From Hymenobacter sediminis (GTDB taxonomy: Bacteria > Bacteroidota > Bacteroidia > Cytophagales > Hymenobacteraceae): a stretch of DNA of 64,000 bases. A model generated the notes under the pieces. It did not search any database. It saw only the letters and a program-made list of their open reading frames with translations, and had not been told where the DNA came from. Location of the stretch: assembly GCF_003231285.1 (NCBI RefSeq), contig NZ_QKNS01000010.1, positions 62,001-126,000 of the forward strand. Reading direction: 5' to 3'. Position 1 is the first letter of the stretch. Each line of letters opens with the position of its first letter. Below are positions 24,397 through 33,299 of the stretch, one piece after another. A program made the translations under genes and the position numbers.

Positions 24397-25893
24397 CTAA
24401 TCACGTTCCTCATCTCCGCGAATGTCCTGCGTATAGCCTTGGGTGCCCAAATCACGTCCCAACTCCTGGCCAATTCCGACCGCCCTTTTCGTTGCTGACA
24501 ACTGATATATGTGGGCAAATCGAGCACCTGGACGCGTGTAGCTAAAAGGCGTAGGCGGATTGTGAGCACTGTTTTGACGCCTGCTAATGGCTCCTGCAGG
24601 CTGCATCAACAGCTCTAGTGGCAGATCATCAAATGCTCGGTGGACCCGGCCGGTGCGCAGAAATTTGTACGGTTCTTGGACAACTTTTGCATTATCCACT
24701 TGGCGGCCGATACGGTTCAACCGTCCGTAAAATGCCTTGCTATAGTCTTGCTCGCGGGCTATTTCTACTACTTTATTACCTATTAAGTGGTTTGTATCAG
24801 GAAGCTTTTTGTTGAGTCTTTCTATTTGTTCTAACAGCCGTTCATCTCGCTTCTGATTCTGGGCAATAACGTTGGCTGCGGTCTCGGCATCCTTCCCGGT
24901 GCGCAGAAACTCATAGGGTAAATCATGATAGCTGTGCGTACTGGCTTGCTTGCCCAACAGTCCTAAACGGCCATAAAACTGCCTGCTATAGTCGAGTTTA
25001 CGGGCCGCTTCGAGCACCTTGTTATGCTCCAGCTGTCGGTCAGCCGGTAATTGTTTATTTACCCTATCAACCTGATTGAATAGCTGCTTGTCACGTACCG
25101 CATCGGTAATAAAACTCGGTTTTCCTGCCGAATTGCTGAGCCTTGGGGGAGGTGTTCTGCCTTCTTTCGCGGCGGCCCGCCGGATAGAATCCGCAATTTC
25201 TTCGACTGTATGCGTCTGCCGCCGTCTGAAACCAGGTCGAGATGGATTAAAATCATCCTGTGTATGGCTACCGAATTCGCCCTCACGGGTAGCCCGTTTC
25301 AGTAGGCCAAACTGCTCGGTAAAGGCTGCATTTCCTTTGGCCATGAAGTCCACCCGGTTGAAGCGAGCGACGCTACCCAGGGGGTTGAGCGTAATCTTCT
25401 GCTCCTTATCGCGGGCCGAAACCATGATATGAATGTGGGTCTGCGGCCCCTCTTTTTTCTGCCCGCTCGGAGCGCCGTCGTGGCCCCGGTGCTTCCGCTC
25501 GTCATGTTGGGTAGCTACCCATACCAGGTCTTTTTCGCTTAACGGCTGGCCCGATTTGGTCACAAAATTGGCGGCGTACTCCTGCATCACGCGGGCCGTG
25601 TAGGCCCGCAGCTTCTGCGGATCATGGCCAATATGTTCCAGCTCCAGAGCGCTCGGACTAATCACCAAGGAGTAGAACTTCGCGTCGTCTTTGCGCAGGC
25701 CTTTGCGGTTGGAGTCGATGAGCTGCACAGCATCATCCCCGCTTAGATCCGTCCGTTCAGAGTTAAAAAAGACTGCTTGTTCACCTTGTTTTTTGGCTTC
25801 GCCTTCGAGATAGTTTGTAGCCTGGCGGGCGCTTCCCCGGTTGGAATAAGCGTTCTTTCCGTTGGTGGCCGGGTTGATAATCTTGATGTACAT
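24397..25893 (-). CDS. btgB: BtgB-type relaxase (DUF5712)
   Basis: The 498-residue protein begins MYIKIINPATNGKNAYSNRG, a start typical of the DUF5712/BtgB family of Bacteroidota mobilization relaxases. Relaxase signatures follow: the nicking region near residues 75-110 with candidate tyrosines (KFYSLVISPSALELEHIG, LRAYTARVMQEYAANFV), then WVATQHDERKHRGHDG and THIHIMVSARD, which give the His triad for the metal. The C-terminal half has two copies of a 90-residue segment (DYSRQFYGRLGLLGKQ and DYSKAFYGRLNRIGRQ). It nicks oriT and leads the plasmid strand into conjugal transfer using another element's mating apparatus. It lies 18 bases downstream of the broken btgA. Confidence 0.75.
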   Translation of the reverse strand: MYIKIINPATNGKNAYSNRGSARQATNYLEGEAKKQGEQAVFFNSERTDLSGDDAVQLIDSNRKGLRKDDAKFYSLVISPSALELEHIGHDPQKLRAYTARVMQEYAANFVTKSGQPLSEKDLVWVATQHDERKHRGHDGAPSGQKKEGPQTHIHIMVSARDKEQKITLNPLGSVARFNRVDFMAKGNAAFTEQFGLLKRATREGEFGSHTQDDFNPSRPGFRRRQTHTVEEIADSIRRAAAKEGRTPPPRLSNSAGKPSFITDAVRDKQLFNQVDRVNKQLPADRQLEHNKVLEAARKLDYSRQFYGRLGLLGKQASTHSYHDLPYEFLRTGKDAETAANVIAQNQKRDERLLEQIERLNKKLPDTNHLIGNKVVEIAREQDYSKAFYGRLNRIGRQVDNAKVVQEPYKFLRTGRVHRAFDDLPLELLMQPAGAISRRQNSAHNPPTPFSYTRPGARFAHIYQLSATKRAVGIGQELGRDLGTQGYTQDIRGDEERD

Positions 25894-25910
25894 AGGAGCA
25901 GCTGGACCAT

Positions 25911-26623
25911 CTAAAAGGTCGAGGACGGTGCTGAATCAGGAGCGGTGGGGGCTGCTTCAGTTGCTATTTTATTTTGTTCTGGCCAGGGTGTAGGCTGGGT
26001 AGTTACGGGCGCCGGGCCCAATGTTGACACCAGCTTTTCAACCAATTCATTCCAGCGCTTGTCTACATCCAAGTCCCGTTTTTGATTGAACTCCCGGTGC
26101 TTGGCAGGGTATTCAGCTAAGTCTCGGCCCAGTACTTTCAGCATGATTTGCTCCTCCAATCGACGCCCATACAGTGCCTCAACATTGTTCAAAACCATCT
26201 CTTTGAACATAGGCAACAGCAAAGTTTCTTCGTGCCCGCTGAGGTGTTCATGAGGTTTTGATCCATCGCCTGCAGGTAGGTGAACAAAGTCTTTTCGTGG
26301 CCCTTCAGGAAGCCCGCCGTGTTCTTTCCGTGCTGGGTCAGCCAGTCAAATAGACGGTTGCCCAGGGTGGATTTAGCCGTCTCCAGCTGGTTTGTTTTAG
26401 CCTGGATTAGCAGGCCTTCGCGCACCTAGTCGGACTCCGGATTGGGCCCTCTTTCTGCGAAGTAGCTGATGGCGGCGGAAGCATAAGCGGCCTTGGTCAG
26501 CTTGCATCCTTTGTCGACATTACCCAGCTGTTTGTGTACTTCAGCGGTGATTTCCGCATAATACCGACCCTCAGTTTTGGGAGTAGGCTTGTCCGTTTTG
26601 GGCGTCGATTTAGTGAAGGCCAT
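25911..26623 (-). pseudogene. btgA: BtgA-type mobilization accessory gene, interrupted
   Basis: From ATG 26623 the frame encodes EGRYYAEITAEVHKQLGNVD, then AAYASAAISYFAERGPNPES and an amber codon at 26426-26428. The same frame goes on directly after the amber with GTG and reads NQLETAKSTLGNRLFDWLTQ and FLKGHEKTLFTYLQAMDQNL. Near 26235 the frame changes to LSGHEETLLLPMFKEMVLNN, continuing to 25911. Together this is a BtgA-like protein of about 235 residues, the accessory DNA-binding partner of BtgB. Two lesions (amber and frameshift) should inactivate it, unless the amber is read through. Confidence 0.65.
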
Positions 26624-26639
26624 GGCGTGAATAATTAGA

Positions 26640-26880
26640 GCACAAATCCGGCATTATGTGCTTCATTTTGAGCAAATTGCAGTTAAAATTTTGCAATTAA
26701 ATTTGATATCACAAAATCGACCCATAAAAATCGGATTTTAAAGACTCATATTTGGCATTTTGCCCTTGATTATGAGATAGTTAGACTAAAATGCCGGCAT
26801 AAAATCTCTGATTTCCGTCACAAATCACTGACTACCACCGCTTTAGCGTGGATTATGTGATGCCCCTCTTGCTAACTATC
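26640..26880. other. AT-rich region with short inverted repeats, oriT candidate
   Basis: Directly upstream of btgA lies an AT-rich stretch with AATTGCA (26673) and TGCAATT (26693) as an inverted repeat, plus GGCATT and AATGCC pairs and a hairpin CCACCGCTTTAGCGTGG near 26835. Transfer origins of Btg-type mobilization regions are usually next to btgA. The nick site itself cannot be identified by eye. Confidence 0.35.
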
Positions 26881-28741
26881 ATTAACAGCTTATTTCACTC
26901 ACTATTCGTGAGCTAGTGCAAGCATGTATGTCTCTTCCTGCTAGCTGCGTGATTACGGCTACCCACCTATCTAGGCGCTCCTGCCTATCGTCCCTTGTTC
27001 TGACCTCCGTAGGCAGGAAGCTGCCCCATTTTTCTACCGGACCTAGAATTGGCAGGAAGCGAGTTCGTCTCTCCCCTGCCCTACTGGGTCGAACCACCCT
27101 TGTCCCTGGCTTCTGCCTACTAGTTTTTGGGTGAGTTCAGTAATGCCCTGCGCGCGTGCCCTCGCCAGCATACATGCGTTCTCGCGTGCGTGACCCTGCA
27201 CTTGTGCACACCAGACTTCTCTGTTTCCGACAACACTGCCCCTAAAGCTGCCGCACAAACTATTCTGGCTTAATCCAGAACTGTAATCTCAAACCTTGTC
27301 TCTGCTGTGAACTGGCTCAGCCGTTGTTGCCTGCGATTACTTGAACTAGGCTTTCGTTAAAATAGCACAAGCCGCTCGGCTGGAACCTCGCACCCACGCC
27401 TGCACCTGTGCTCCTGCCCGTGTCCGCCCTCGCGCTTGCGTACGCGTGTGGACAGGCACCCGGGTGCACGCATGTGGGCAGCTCGCATGCCTATCGTACG
27501 GCCCAGCACCCCTGACTCCTCGTGCGCTTACGTCTGCCTGTGCACGCACCCGCGGATGCGTGTTCCCGCCCTTGCGCGTGTACATGCACGCCCACCCGCG
27601 ACTCCCCTACCCTGCATTACCCGTCTAAGTCGAAAAGCTGTTCTCGCTCATTTTGCGCGTTCCTGCAAAAGAGAAGAAATCCCATAAAGCACCAAACCCT
27701 GATTGATTAGAAAAGCAGAGATTTTAGCAATTCACCACTGCTGGCTTTTTATCTGAAACCAAAGTCTGTCAAAAACTGGTGTGCGTTTAATTTCTGATTT
27801 CACCGATCTTGTTGAAAGCTACGTAGACGATACTCTCATGCTCGAACAAGAGTCTCCACACTTTTTTCACTACTGGCTTCCGGTCAGGAAGCTGCTGATT
27901 TGTCAAAGTGCCAACCTGGATGATTTCGTAAATTTTCTCGGAGGGAGTTTTTACAAAGAAGGCTTCCTTTCTATCCTGGCAGCACTGGCATTCCTCTCTC
28001 CTACTCGCTCCTCGCGGGCAGACGGGCGCTTGCACGCGTAGGTGCCCGCTCGCATGCACATCCGCGCGGCGGACCCACCCGCTCTCGCGCCTGCTGTGCG
28101 CCCGCGCGGGTGTGACTCGGGCTTGGCGCCATAATAGGCCGACTACCCCGTGAGCAACTGCCAAGAAGGATGGGCAAAGTCTACTGCAACACCAGTTGGT
28201 TAGCTTATAGCCGGTTAGTCATAAACCCAGTGGTGAGGTAAAAAAGCTACCTGAGAGCTAGCCAACACCTCAACCCCACAGTGTAAGTGCCAATTTTAGC
28301 ATTTTAAGCCCCTCTCCTGCCACTATCTCATCCTGTTTGGCATCACTGCCTTCCTGAATATTTTTAATTGATCCTAAGCCCTGAATTTACCTCCGATAGC
28401 CTTCCGACGGATTTGATCTCATGCGAGGCAACAAACCGATAAGAAACACCAGACTATCGGCAGGCAAGCTTGTCGCGTGTTGGCTGCATACGACCTGACG
28501 ACCTGTTCGGGCCTGGTGAAACACGGTACTCTCATTCTTGCTGTGCTTATCCTCGCTAGCCCGTCCAGCTTAGTTGCAGAAGACAAGTTCGTGGTAAGCT
28601 ACCTCGAACACGGGCCGAGATGATGCTCTCACCCAAGTGGCGAGGCATCACATCAAGAAAGCTTCTTGTGAACGGACGGATTTCCACGCTAGGTCATTGG
28701 GTTGCCGCGATGGTAGAGCTACCGGCGGCATAGCGGGTAAG
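26881..28741. other. Long stretch with no recognisable gene
   Basis: About 1.8 kb carries only open frames with implausible protein content. Three blocks (about 27140-27225, 27375-27620 and 28010-28125) are very GC-rich and made of alternating GC/GT/CA steps such as GCGTACGCGTGTG and GCGCGTGTACATGCACGC. They are separated by ordinary or AT-rich DNA. Such steps favour Z-DNA. One frame at 27781-28041 looks more ordinary at its start but ends inside a GC block; I do not call it. Confidence 0.45.
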
Positions 28742-29617
28742 TCAGGCGGGCGTACCCAGCCCCTCCCCTGCTCCTTGGTACTGCTTGGGGGTCACGCCGT
28801 AGAATTGCTTGAAGGACTGGATAAAGCTGGAGATATGCTCGTAGCCTAGCTCGTCGGACAGCTCACTTACCGTGCGGTCCGCCTGCCGAAGCAGGGCAGC
28901 GGCCTTTTCCATCCGCCGCTCCAGCAGCCATCTGCTCGGGCTAGTACCGTAGAGCTGGGCAAACCGGCGCTTGAAGGTGGACAAGCTCATATGGCACAGA
29001 AAGGCAAGTTCCTCCAGGGCAACCGGGCTGTCGATATGGGAGGTAACGGCTTGCCGGACCAATACTTCCTCATTGGCCTCCTGGCCTACACTGCGCAGTT
29101 GCTGGAACTGCTCGGGGCAGTGCAGTGCCAGATATAGCAGCAGCTCCTCCAGCTTCACGCGTTGCAGTTCGTGGGGAACAACCGCCGCTTCCTCCGTCAG
29201 CAAGCAGTTCAACGACCCCACGAAATTGGTGAGAAAGGCATCTTGCTCAAACCGCAGAAACGGCTGGCTTGCCGCTTGCAGGGTGGGCTTACCGAGCCAC
29301 GCGGCATGACGGTGGCAGAAATCAGCGAGCACCTGGTGATCGAAGAGCAGCAGCAGGCTATGGTACTGCGTGGCCGGCGCCGCCACCTTCTCACTCATCA
29401 GGCAGTTTCCTGCCGCCAGCAGCACAAACTGCTGCGGGTGAATCGTCACCTGGGCGCCGGCAAAATGCACGGTCTTCTCGCCTTCCAGTAGAAAAGTGAA
29501 CATGTGCTGCGATAACAGCACGCGGGCCCGGGCAGTGGGCGTTTGGGTGCGGTAGCGCACGAGCGAAATCGGGGCTTTCGTGGACTCGCTATTCGAGGAA
29601 GGGGCAGATGCACGCAT
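28742..29617 (-). CDS. AraC family regulator
   Basis: From ATG 29617 the protein has 291 residues. The N-terminal half is a cupin-like effector domain (FLLEGEKTVHFAGAQVTIHP, QQFVLLAAGNCLMSEKV). The C-terminal DNA-binding domain holds SPVALEELAFLCHMSLSTFKRRFAQLYGTSP in pieces below 20 residues each, and TVSELSDELGYEHISSFIQSFKQFYGVTPKQY after it, the AraC signature. Its start lies 35 bases from the DinB stop on the same strand, so DinB and the regulator form a unit. Confidence 0.85.
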   Translation of the reverse strand: MRASAPSSNSESTKAPISLVRYRTQTPTARARVLLSQHMFTFLLEGEKTVHFAGAQVTIHPQQFVLLAAGNCLMSEKVAAPATQYHSLLLLFDHQVLADFCHRHAAWLGKPTLQAASQPFLRFEQDAFLTNFVGSLNCLLTEEAAVVPHELQRVKLEELLLYLALHCPEQFQQLRSVGQEANEEVLVRQAVTSHIDSPVALEELAFLCHMSLSTFKRRFAQLYGTSPSRWLLERRMEKAAALLRQADRTVSELSDELGYEHISSFIQSFKQFYGVTPKQYQGAGEGLGTPA

Positions 29618-29651
29618 GAGCACTAACGGCAGGATGAGGCGACGAAATCTT

Positions 29652-30176
29652 CTACGCGTGGGCCTGGCGCGGAAACCAGTACATGGCGGGGTAGCCGAGC
29701 GCTTTGCGAATGATACTCATTTGCCCGATATGAAAAGACTCGTGCAGCACCACCGAAACCAGCAAGTCTTCCAGGGTAGTGCCGCCGGTCGGACCGCTGA
29801 GCGGCAACTCAGCTTGCAGTACGCGCTCATCGGCAGCCTCCAGCGTGGCTAGAAAGGTCTGGGAAACCTGCTCCCAGACCCGGGCACACTCGGCCAGAGT
29901 CGGGTAGATCCGGTTGGCATCGAAGGGTCGGAAGCCGGGCAGCGGTAAGGTTGGATCTACGTAGGCGTCCAGGAAGGGCAGCTCTTGCGCCGGCCCCCCT
30001 AACCGGGTAATGTTGCGGCTGCGCGTTACCAGCAAGTGGCCGGCCAGCCATTCCAGGCTATTGTTGTGCTCGCTCAGGGTTCGGCGGCCGGCGGCCGGCT
30101 CAATGTCTTCCAGCACCGAAAGGTACCAATCGGTCAGCAGGCGGAACTGCCGGGCTTGTTGCTCTACTGTGGTCAT
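29652..30176 (-). CDS. DinB family protein
   Basis: The 174-residue protein has the four-helix DinB/YfiT-like layout: NNSLEWLAGHLLVTRSRNIT with the first metal His, the middle PTLAECARVWEQVSQTFLAT, and the second motif VVLHESFHIGQMSIIRKALG with two more His. Three His in these positions bind a divalent metal in the family. Members act as metal-dependent thiol transferases or related enzymes, but most have no known substrate. It comes first in the minus-strand unit with the AraC gene, which probably regulates it. Confidence 0.8.
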   Translation of the reverse strand: MTTVEQQARQFRLLTDWYLSVLEDIEPAAGRRTLSEHNNSLEWLAGHLLVTRSRNITRLGGPAQELPFLDAYVDPTLPLPGFRPFDANRIYPTLAECARVWEQVSQTFLATLEAADERVLQAELPLSGPTGGTTLEDLLVSVVLHESFHIGQMSIIRKALGYPAMYWFPRQAHA

Positions 30177-30584
30177 ATGCTACGTCGTGCTTAAGAAGAA
30201 AAAACCTAGCGCAAAGGTCCGGGCACTGGCGGAGGGCCAGTGATAGGCAAACGGTCAAAAAGTAGGGCCAAACGTTCAACCGGTGGTTCCCCCCTACTGA
30301 TCTCTGTGCACCAGAGGCAACCCCACGCAGACTCTTCGAAACGGCTCCTACCAAACTGCTCCGTCCAGCATTACCCCACTGAGTGGTGATGGCTTGACTT
30401 GCAGGTGAGTCACCATTAGAAAGCAAGTTGTGAGCCCTCGTTGCTGGGCAGCAGGCTGCTTAATCTGACCACGAAATCATGAAGGAAGCAGGCTTTCTAA
30501 GCCTATCCCCTACTCGAGCTAGCCTCAACAATTGGTTGCTCTTCCCTGCTGGCTAGAAGCTAATCATCCTAAGTTTTTTCAACC
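30177..30584. other. Gap before the partition locus
   Basis: No supported gene. It separates the DinB gene on the minus strand from the partition centromere region on the plus strand. Confidence 0.4.
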
Positions 30585-30640
30585 TAAAACAGGGTGCAGA
30601 TTAGGGTATGAAAATACACCTTAATTTGCACCCTGTTTTA
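30585..30640. repeat. 14-bp inverted repeat at the edge of the centromere region
   Basis: TAAAACAGGGTGCA (30585-30598) and TGCACCCTGTTTTA (30627-30640) are perfect complements. The loop holds an ACACCTTAA unit. It is outside the 12-bp array but shares the ACACC/GGTGT word. Confidence 0.65.
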
Positions 30641-30709
30641 CATTTTAATCAAGGTGTGCATTTACTTGTATTCATCCACCTTATTCAGGCTGCAAAATAT
30701 TGCTTTTTT

Positions 30710-30781
30710 ACACCTGTAAATACACCTGTAAAGCCACCTATATACACACCTATAAATAAACCTATAACTGCACCCGTAACC
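30710..30781 (+). repeat. Six tandem 12-bp repeats, candidate partition centromere
   Basis: The six units at 30710, 30722, 30734, 30746, 30758 and 30770 follow the consensus ACACCTRTAAAT; the last three or so are less exact (AAACCTATAACT, GCACCCGTAACC). Single ACACCT units continue down to the parA start at 30986. Arrays of short repeats next to a ParA gene and a ribbon-helix-helix gene are the usual centromere and operator of such systems. The same words occur beside the second rep gene at 38.15-38.29 kb. Confidence 0.7.
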
Positions 30782-30985
30782 ATAACTTGTTGCGCAACTC
30801 GTATCACACCTGAAAAAAAACTGTATTTTGCACCCAAAAACAGCTTTGAGCCTACACCTACTTCCTAAACCATAAACAGGTGGGTTTATAGGTGAATAAC
30901 CGCACCTATAATAAGGCTTCCTGGCTTTTCATATCTACACCTGGTACTGCACCTGATTCAACACCTTATATCACTTCACAACTAC

Positions 30986-31627
30986 ATGGTAATCACAGTA
31001 GGAGGAATAAAAGGAGGGACTGGCAAGTCCACCATTTCCACAAACTTGGCCGTATGGCTTTCCCGCCAAGGACACGACGTGCTGCTAGTGGATGCGGATG
31101 AGCAGGAAAGCTCATCTGACTTTACGGCGTGGCGGGGAGAGACGCGCAATGGAGAGCTGGGCTACACTCTGGTGCAGCTGACTGGCGCCTTAGTCCGGCG
31201 TCAGGTTGAGCTGCTCAAGCCGAAGTACACCCACATTATCATCGACACGGGTGGGCGGGACACTTCCAGCCAACGGGCCGCCTTATTTGTATCGGATCGG
31301 TACCTGCTGCCATTTGCTCCGCGCTCGTACGAAATCTGGACGCTCTCCAAAGTACTCGCGCTATTGGCAGAGGTGCAGGACGTGCGCACCAGCCCCCTGC
31401 AAACCTTCTCCTTTCTGAACAAGGCGGATACCCGAGGGGTGGACAACGCCGAGGCCATGGAGGTGCTGCGGGAAAATGAGGATCTCAACTTCGTGGACTT
31501 TCCCGTAGTCAACCGCAAAGCCTTTGCCACGGCAGCCAGCAAGGGGTTGTCCGTCTTTGAGCACTCTCCGGTGGACGAAAAGGCCGTTGCCGAGCTTAAT
31601 GTTTTATTCAGCCACGTGACCAAGTAG
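30986..31627 (+). CDS. parA: ParA-type partition ATPase
   Basis: The 213-residue protein has the deviant Walker A motif GGIKGGTGKSTISTNLA at residues 6-22, Walker A' DADEQESSSD near 37, and Walker B HIIIDTGGRD near 85. It has no N-terminal helix-turn-helix, so it belongs to the short ParA class (type Ib) that works with a small centromere-binding protein. It moves plasmid copies over the nucleoid by ATP-driven binding. The gene is one base away from the RHH gene that follows. It starts at ATG 30986, right after the repeat region. Confidence 0.9.
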   Translation: MVITVGGIKGGTGKSTISTNLAVWLSRQGHDVLLVDADEQESSSDFTAWRGETRNGELGYTLVQLTGALVRRQVELLKPKYTHIIIDTGGRDTSSQRAALFVSDRYLLPFAPRSYEIWTLSKVLALLAEVQDVRTSPLQTFSFLNKADTRGVDNAEAMEVLRENEDLNFVDFPVVNRKAFATAASKGLSVFEHSPVDEKAVAELNVLFSHVTK

Positions 31628-31628
31628 T

Positions 31629-31937
31629 ATGGCCATTTCTAAGCCCCCAATCCGTAAGGCTCCGGCCCCGGCGCTACCGGCGCCAAACCTTGATGAAAAG
31701 AAGGTTGAGGAAGTCATCAACCGGGGCAGCTCCTCGCTTACGGCTCCGGATACCGCCGACGTTAAGCTGAAGAATTTCAACATCAAGCTGCCGGCTACGA
31801 TGCTGGCGGTTATCGACGAGCTGCGAGCAAAACGCCCTCGCAAACCTACCAGCCCCAAGCTAGGTATCTCAACCCAGGATTGGCTGTTAGAGGCAATTCA
31901 GGAAAAGATTCAGCGGGAGCAAAAGAAGTACAAGTGA
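31629..31937 (+). CDS. RHH-type partition (centromere-binding) protein
   Basis: The 102-residue protein has a disordered, Pro- and Ala-rich N-terminus and a ribbon-helix-helix fold at about residues 48-98: VKLKNFNIKLPATMLAVIDE, then ISTQDWLLEAIQEKIQREQK. In plasmid partition loci such proteins dimerise, bind tandem short repeats and stimulate ParA. Its place one base after parA supports this. The likely target is the ACACCT repeat array at 30710-30781; it may also repress the parA promoter there. Confidence 0.75.
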   Translation: MAISKPPIRKAPAPALPAPNLDEKKVEEVINRGSSSLTAPDTADVKLKNFNIKLPATMLAVIDELRAKRPRKPTSPKLGISTQDWLLEAIQEKIQREQKKYK

Positions 31938-31963
31938 GGTGAATAAAACCACCTGGTTGCACG

Positions 31964-31999
31964 TGTGAATCTATACCTTGTACGAGGTGTAGATTCACA
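31964..31999. terminator. Inverted repeat after the partition genes
   Basis: TGTGAATCTATACCT and AGGTGTAGATTCACA pair with one mismatch around TGTACG. It contains the GGTGT word of the centromere repeats, and ACACCT units follow it. It could be a terminator or another binding site for the partition protein. Confidence 0.5.
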
Positions 32000-32700
32000 C
32001 CTAAAAGCCAACCTAATACCAGGTTTATTTTCAGGTGTTCGTATAATCGATAAACGTGTAATAGACAGCGGATAATACACAACATCAAGTAGTCTTGTTC
32101 ATACATCTACAGTGTATAGTATATCACCATGCATGAACATATGACGATAAATAGGAAAAGCGAAGTTGTTAAAGGGTAGCAATTTACATGCTGAGCAGCT
32201 GCCAGGTAGCGGCCAATAGCAGGCAGGATATATCAGCGGACTCAAGGCGCATACATCACTTGCTTTGACAAGCAGGGCAGGACTGCCTGCTGACTCCAGC
32301 CCTCCCCACGAATTCACCAGGGCTGCCAAAGGAAGCCGGTAGCCGTTGCACCGGGGCGGCATTGAGCCAATGAAGATGGACGGGTAGCGCGGCGGATGGT
32401 GGGACAGACTTAAGCACCGATCAGCGAACCCATAACCGAGCAGTCACCAGGGGCAGGGGTTAGGATTTAAGCCCACTCACCAGGAAGGGGGATGCACGGC
32501 CCGCCTTTGGCGCAGCTCTGGACGTCGGGCAAGTCCGGGGCTGTTGGAAGGACTAGGTGCTCATCAGCCGCGGACTCCCCGCAGAGATGCACCCGGATAC
32601 TGTTCCCTCGCCAAGGGGTGCCCAGGTTGGCCGTACCACCGGCCGGCTACTGGTAGCTAACCACTCAGGTACTGCCCGTGAGAATGCCAGCGGCAGCAGG
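32000..32700. other. Gap between partition and replicon 1
   Basis: About 700 bases without a recognisable gene. It starts with ACACCT-type units near 31998-32038 and ends before the first iteron at 32701. Confidence 0.4.
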
Positions 32701-33214
32701 GTGCCATTTTTCACGCAGATGACAAGTAGCTGATTCCAAAGGCATGAACACCTCAGCCGGGGGAGGGGAGGGGGGTGCCATTTTTCACGCAGATGCCCAG
32801 AGAGATTTTCTCTAGGTGCCAGTTGCCTTGTCCGGCCCGAACACCCAAAAAACGGCCCTTACAAGCTCTAAATGCCCTTTTTATCCAGGCAAAAGCAAAA
32901 AAATAATCAATCAAAAAAAGCAGAGCCTCTTCTGTCTTCTTAAGCTATTCTTTCTATTCTATATTCAGGGCCTCGTAACGTATTGATTGTCAAAATCTTA
33001 AAGCGATTATCTGCGTGAAAAATGGCACTCTGCTGCGTGAAAAATGGCACCCATCTACGTGAAGAATGGCACCATCTGCGTGAAAAACGGCACTCTGCTG
33101 CGTGAAAAATGGCACTCCTGCGTGAAGAATGGCACCAGGGCAGTAGGGGAGGTAGGTCCTGCGTGAAAAATGGCACCGGTATGGCCAAGTCAGGTTCTGC
33201 GTGAAAAATGGCAC
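32701..33214. repeat. Iterons of replicon 1 (origin)
   Basis: An 18-bp unit, CTGCGTGAAAAATGGCAC, occurs eight times on the plus strand at 33011, 33033, 33055, 33076, 33098, 33118, 33159 and 33197, mostly at 20-22 bp steps. Two more copies in the other direction lie at 32701 and 32775. A decayed part-copy is at about 33226. An AT-rich stretch (32880-32945) lies between the two groups and could be where the strands open. These are binding sites for the initiator encoded right downstream at 33300. Confidence 0.85.
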
Positions 33215-33299
33215 TACCCGGGCTGTTGCGTGAAAGCCAATAGGATTTCACGTTGATACTTTTAACTTCGTGGGTTAGCCGTCCGTATTTGCTTAGCTT

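Noticed and set aside
27346..28164. Several open frames on both strands in the GC-rich blocks
   Set aside because: Their proteins are rich in Arg, Thr, His and Ala from the repeated GC/GT steps, with no domain or credible start. They overlap each other on both strands.
33011..33214. Regular repeats that could suggest a CRISPR array
   Set aside because: The units are 18 bp with spacers of only 2-4 bp in most steps, no cas genes are near, and a Rep_3 gene follows directly. They are iterons.
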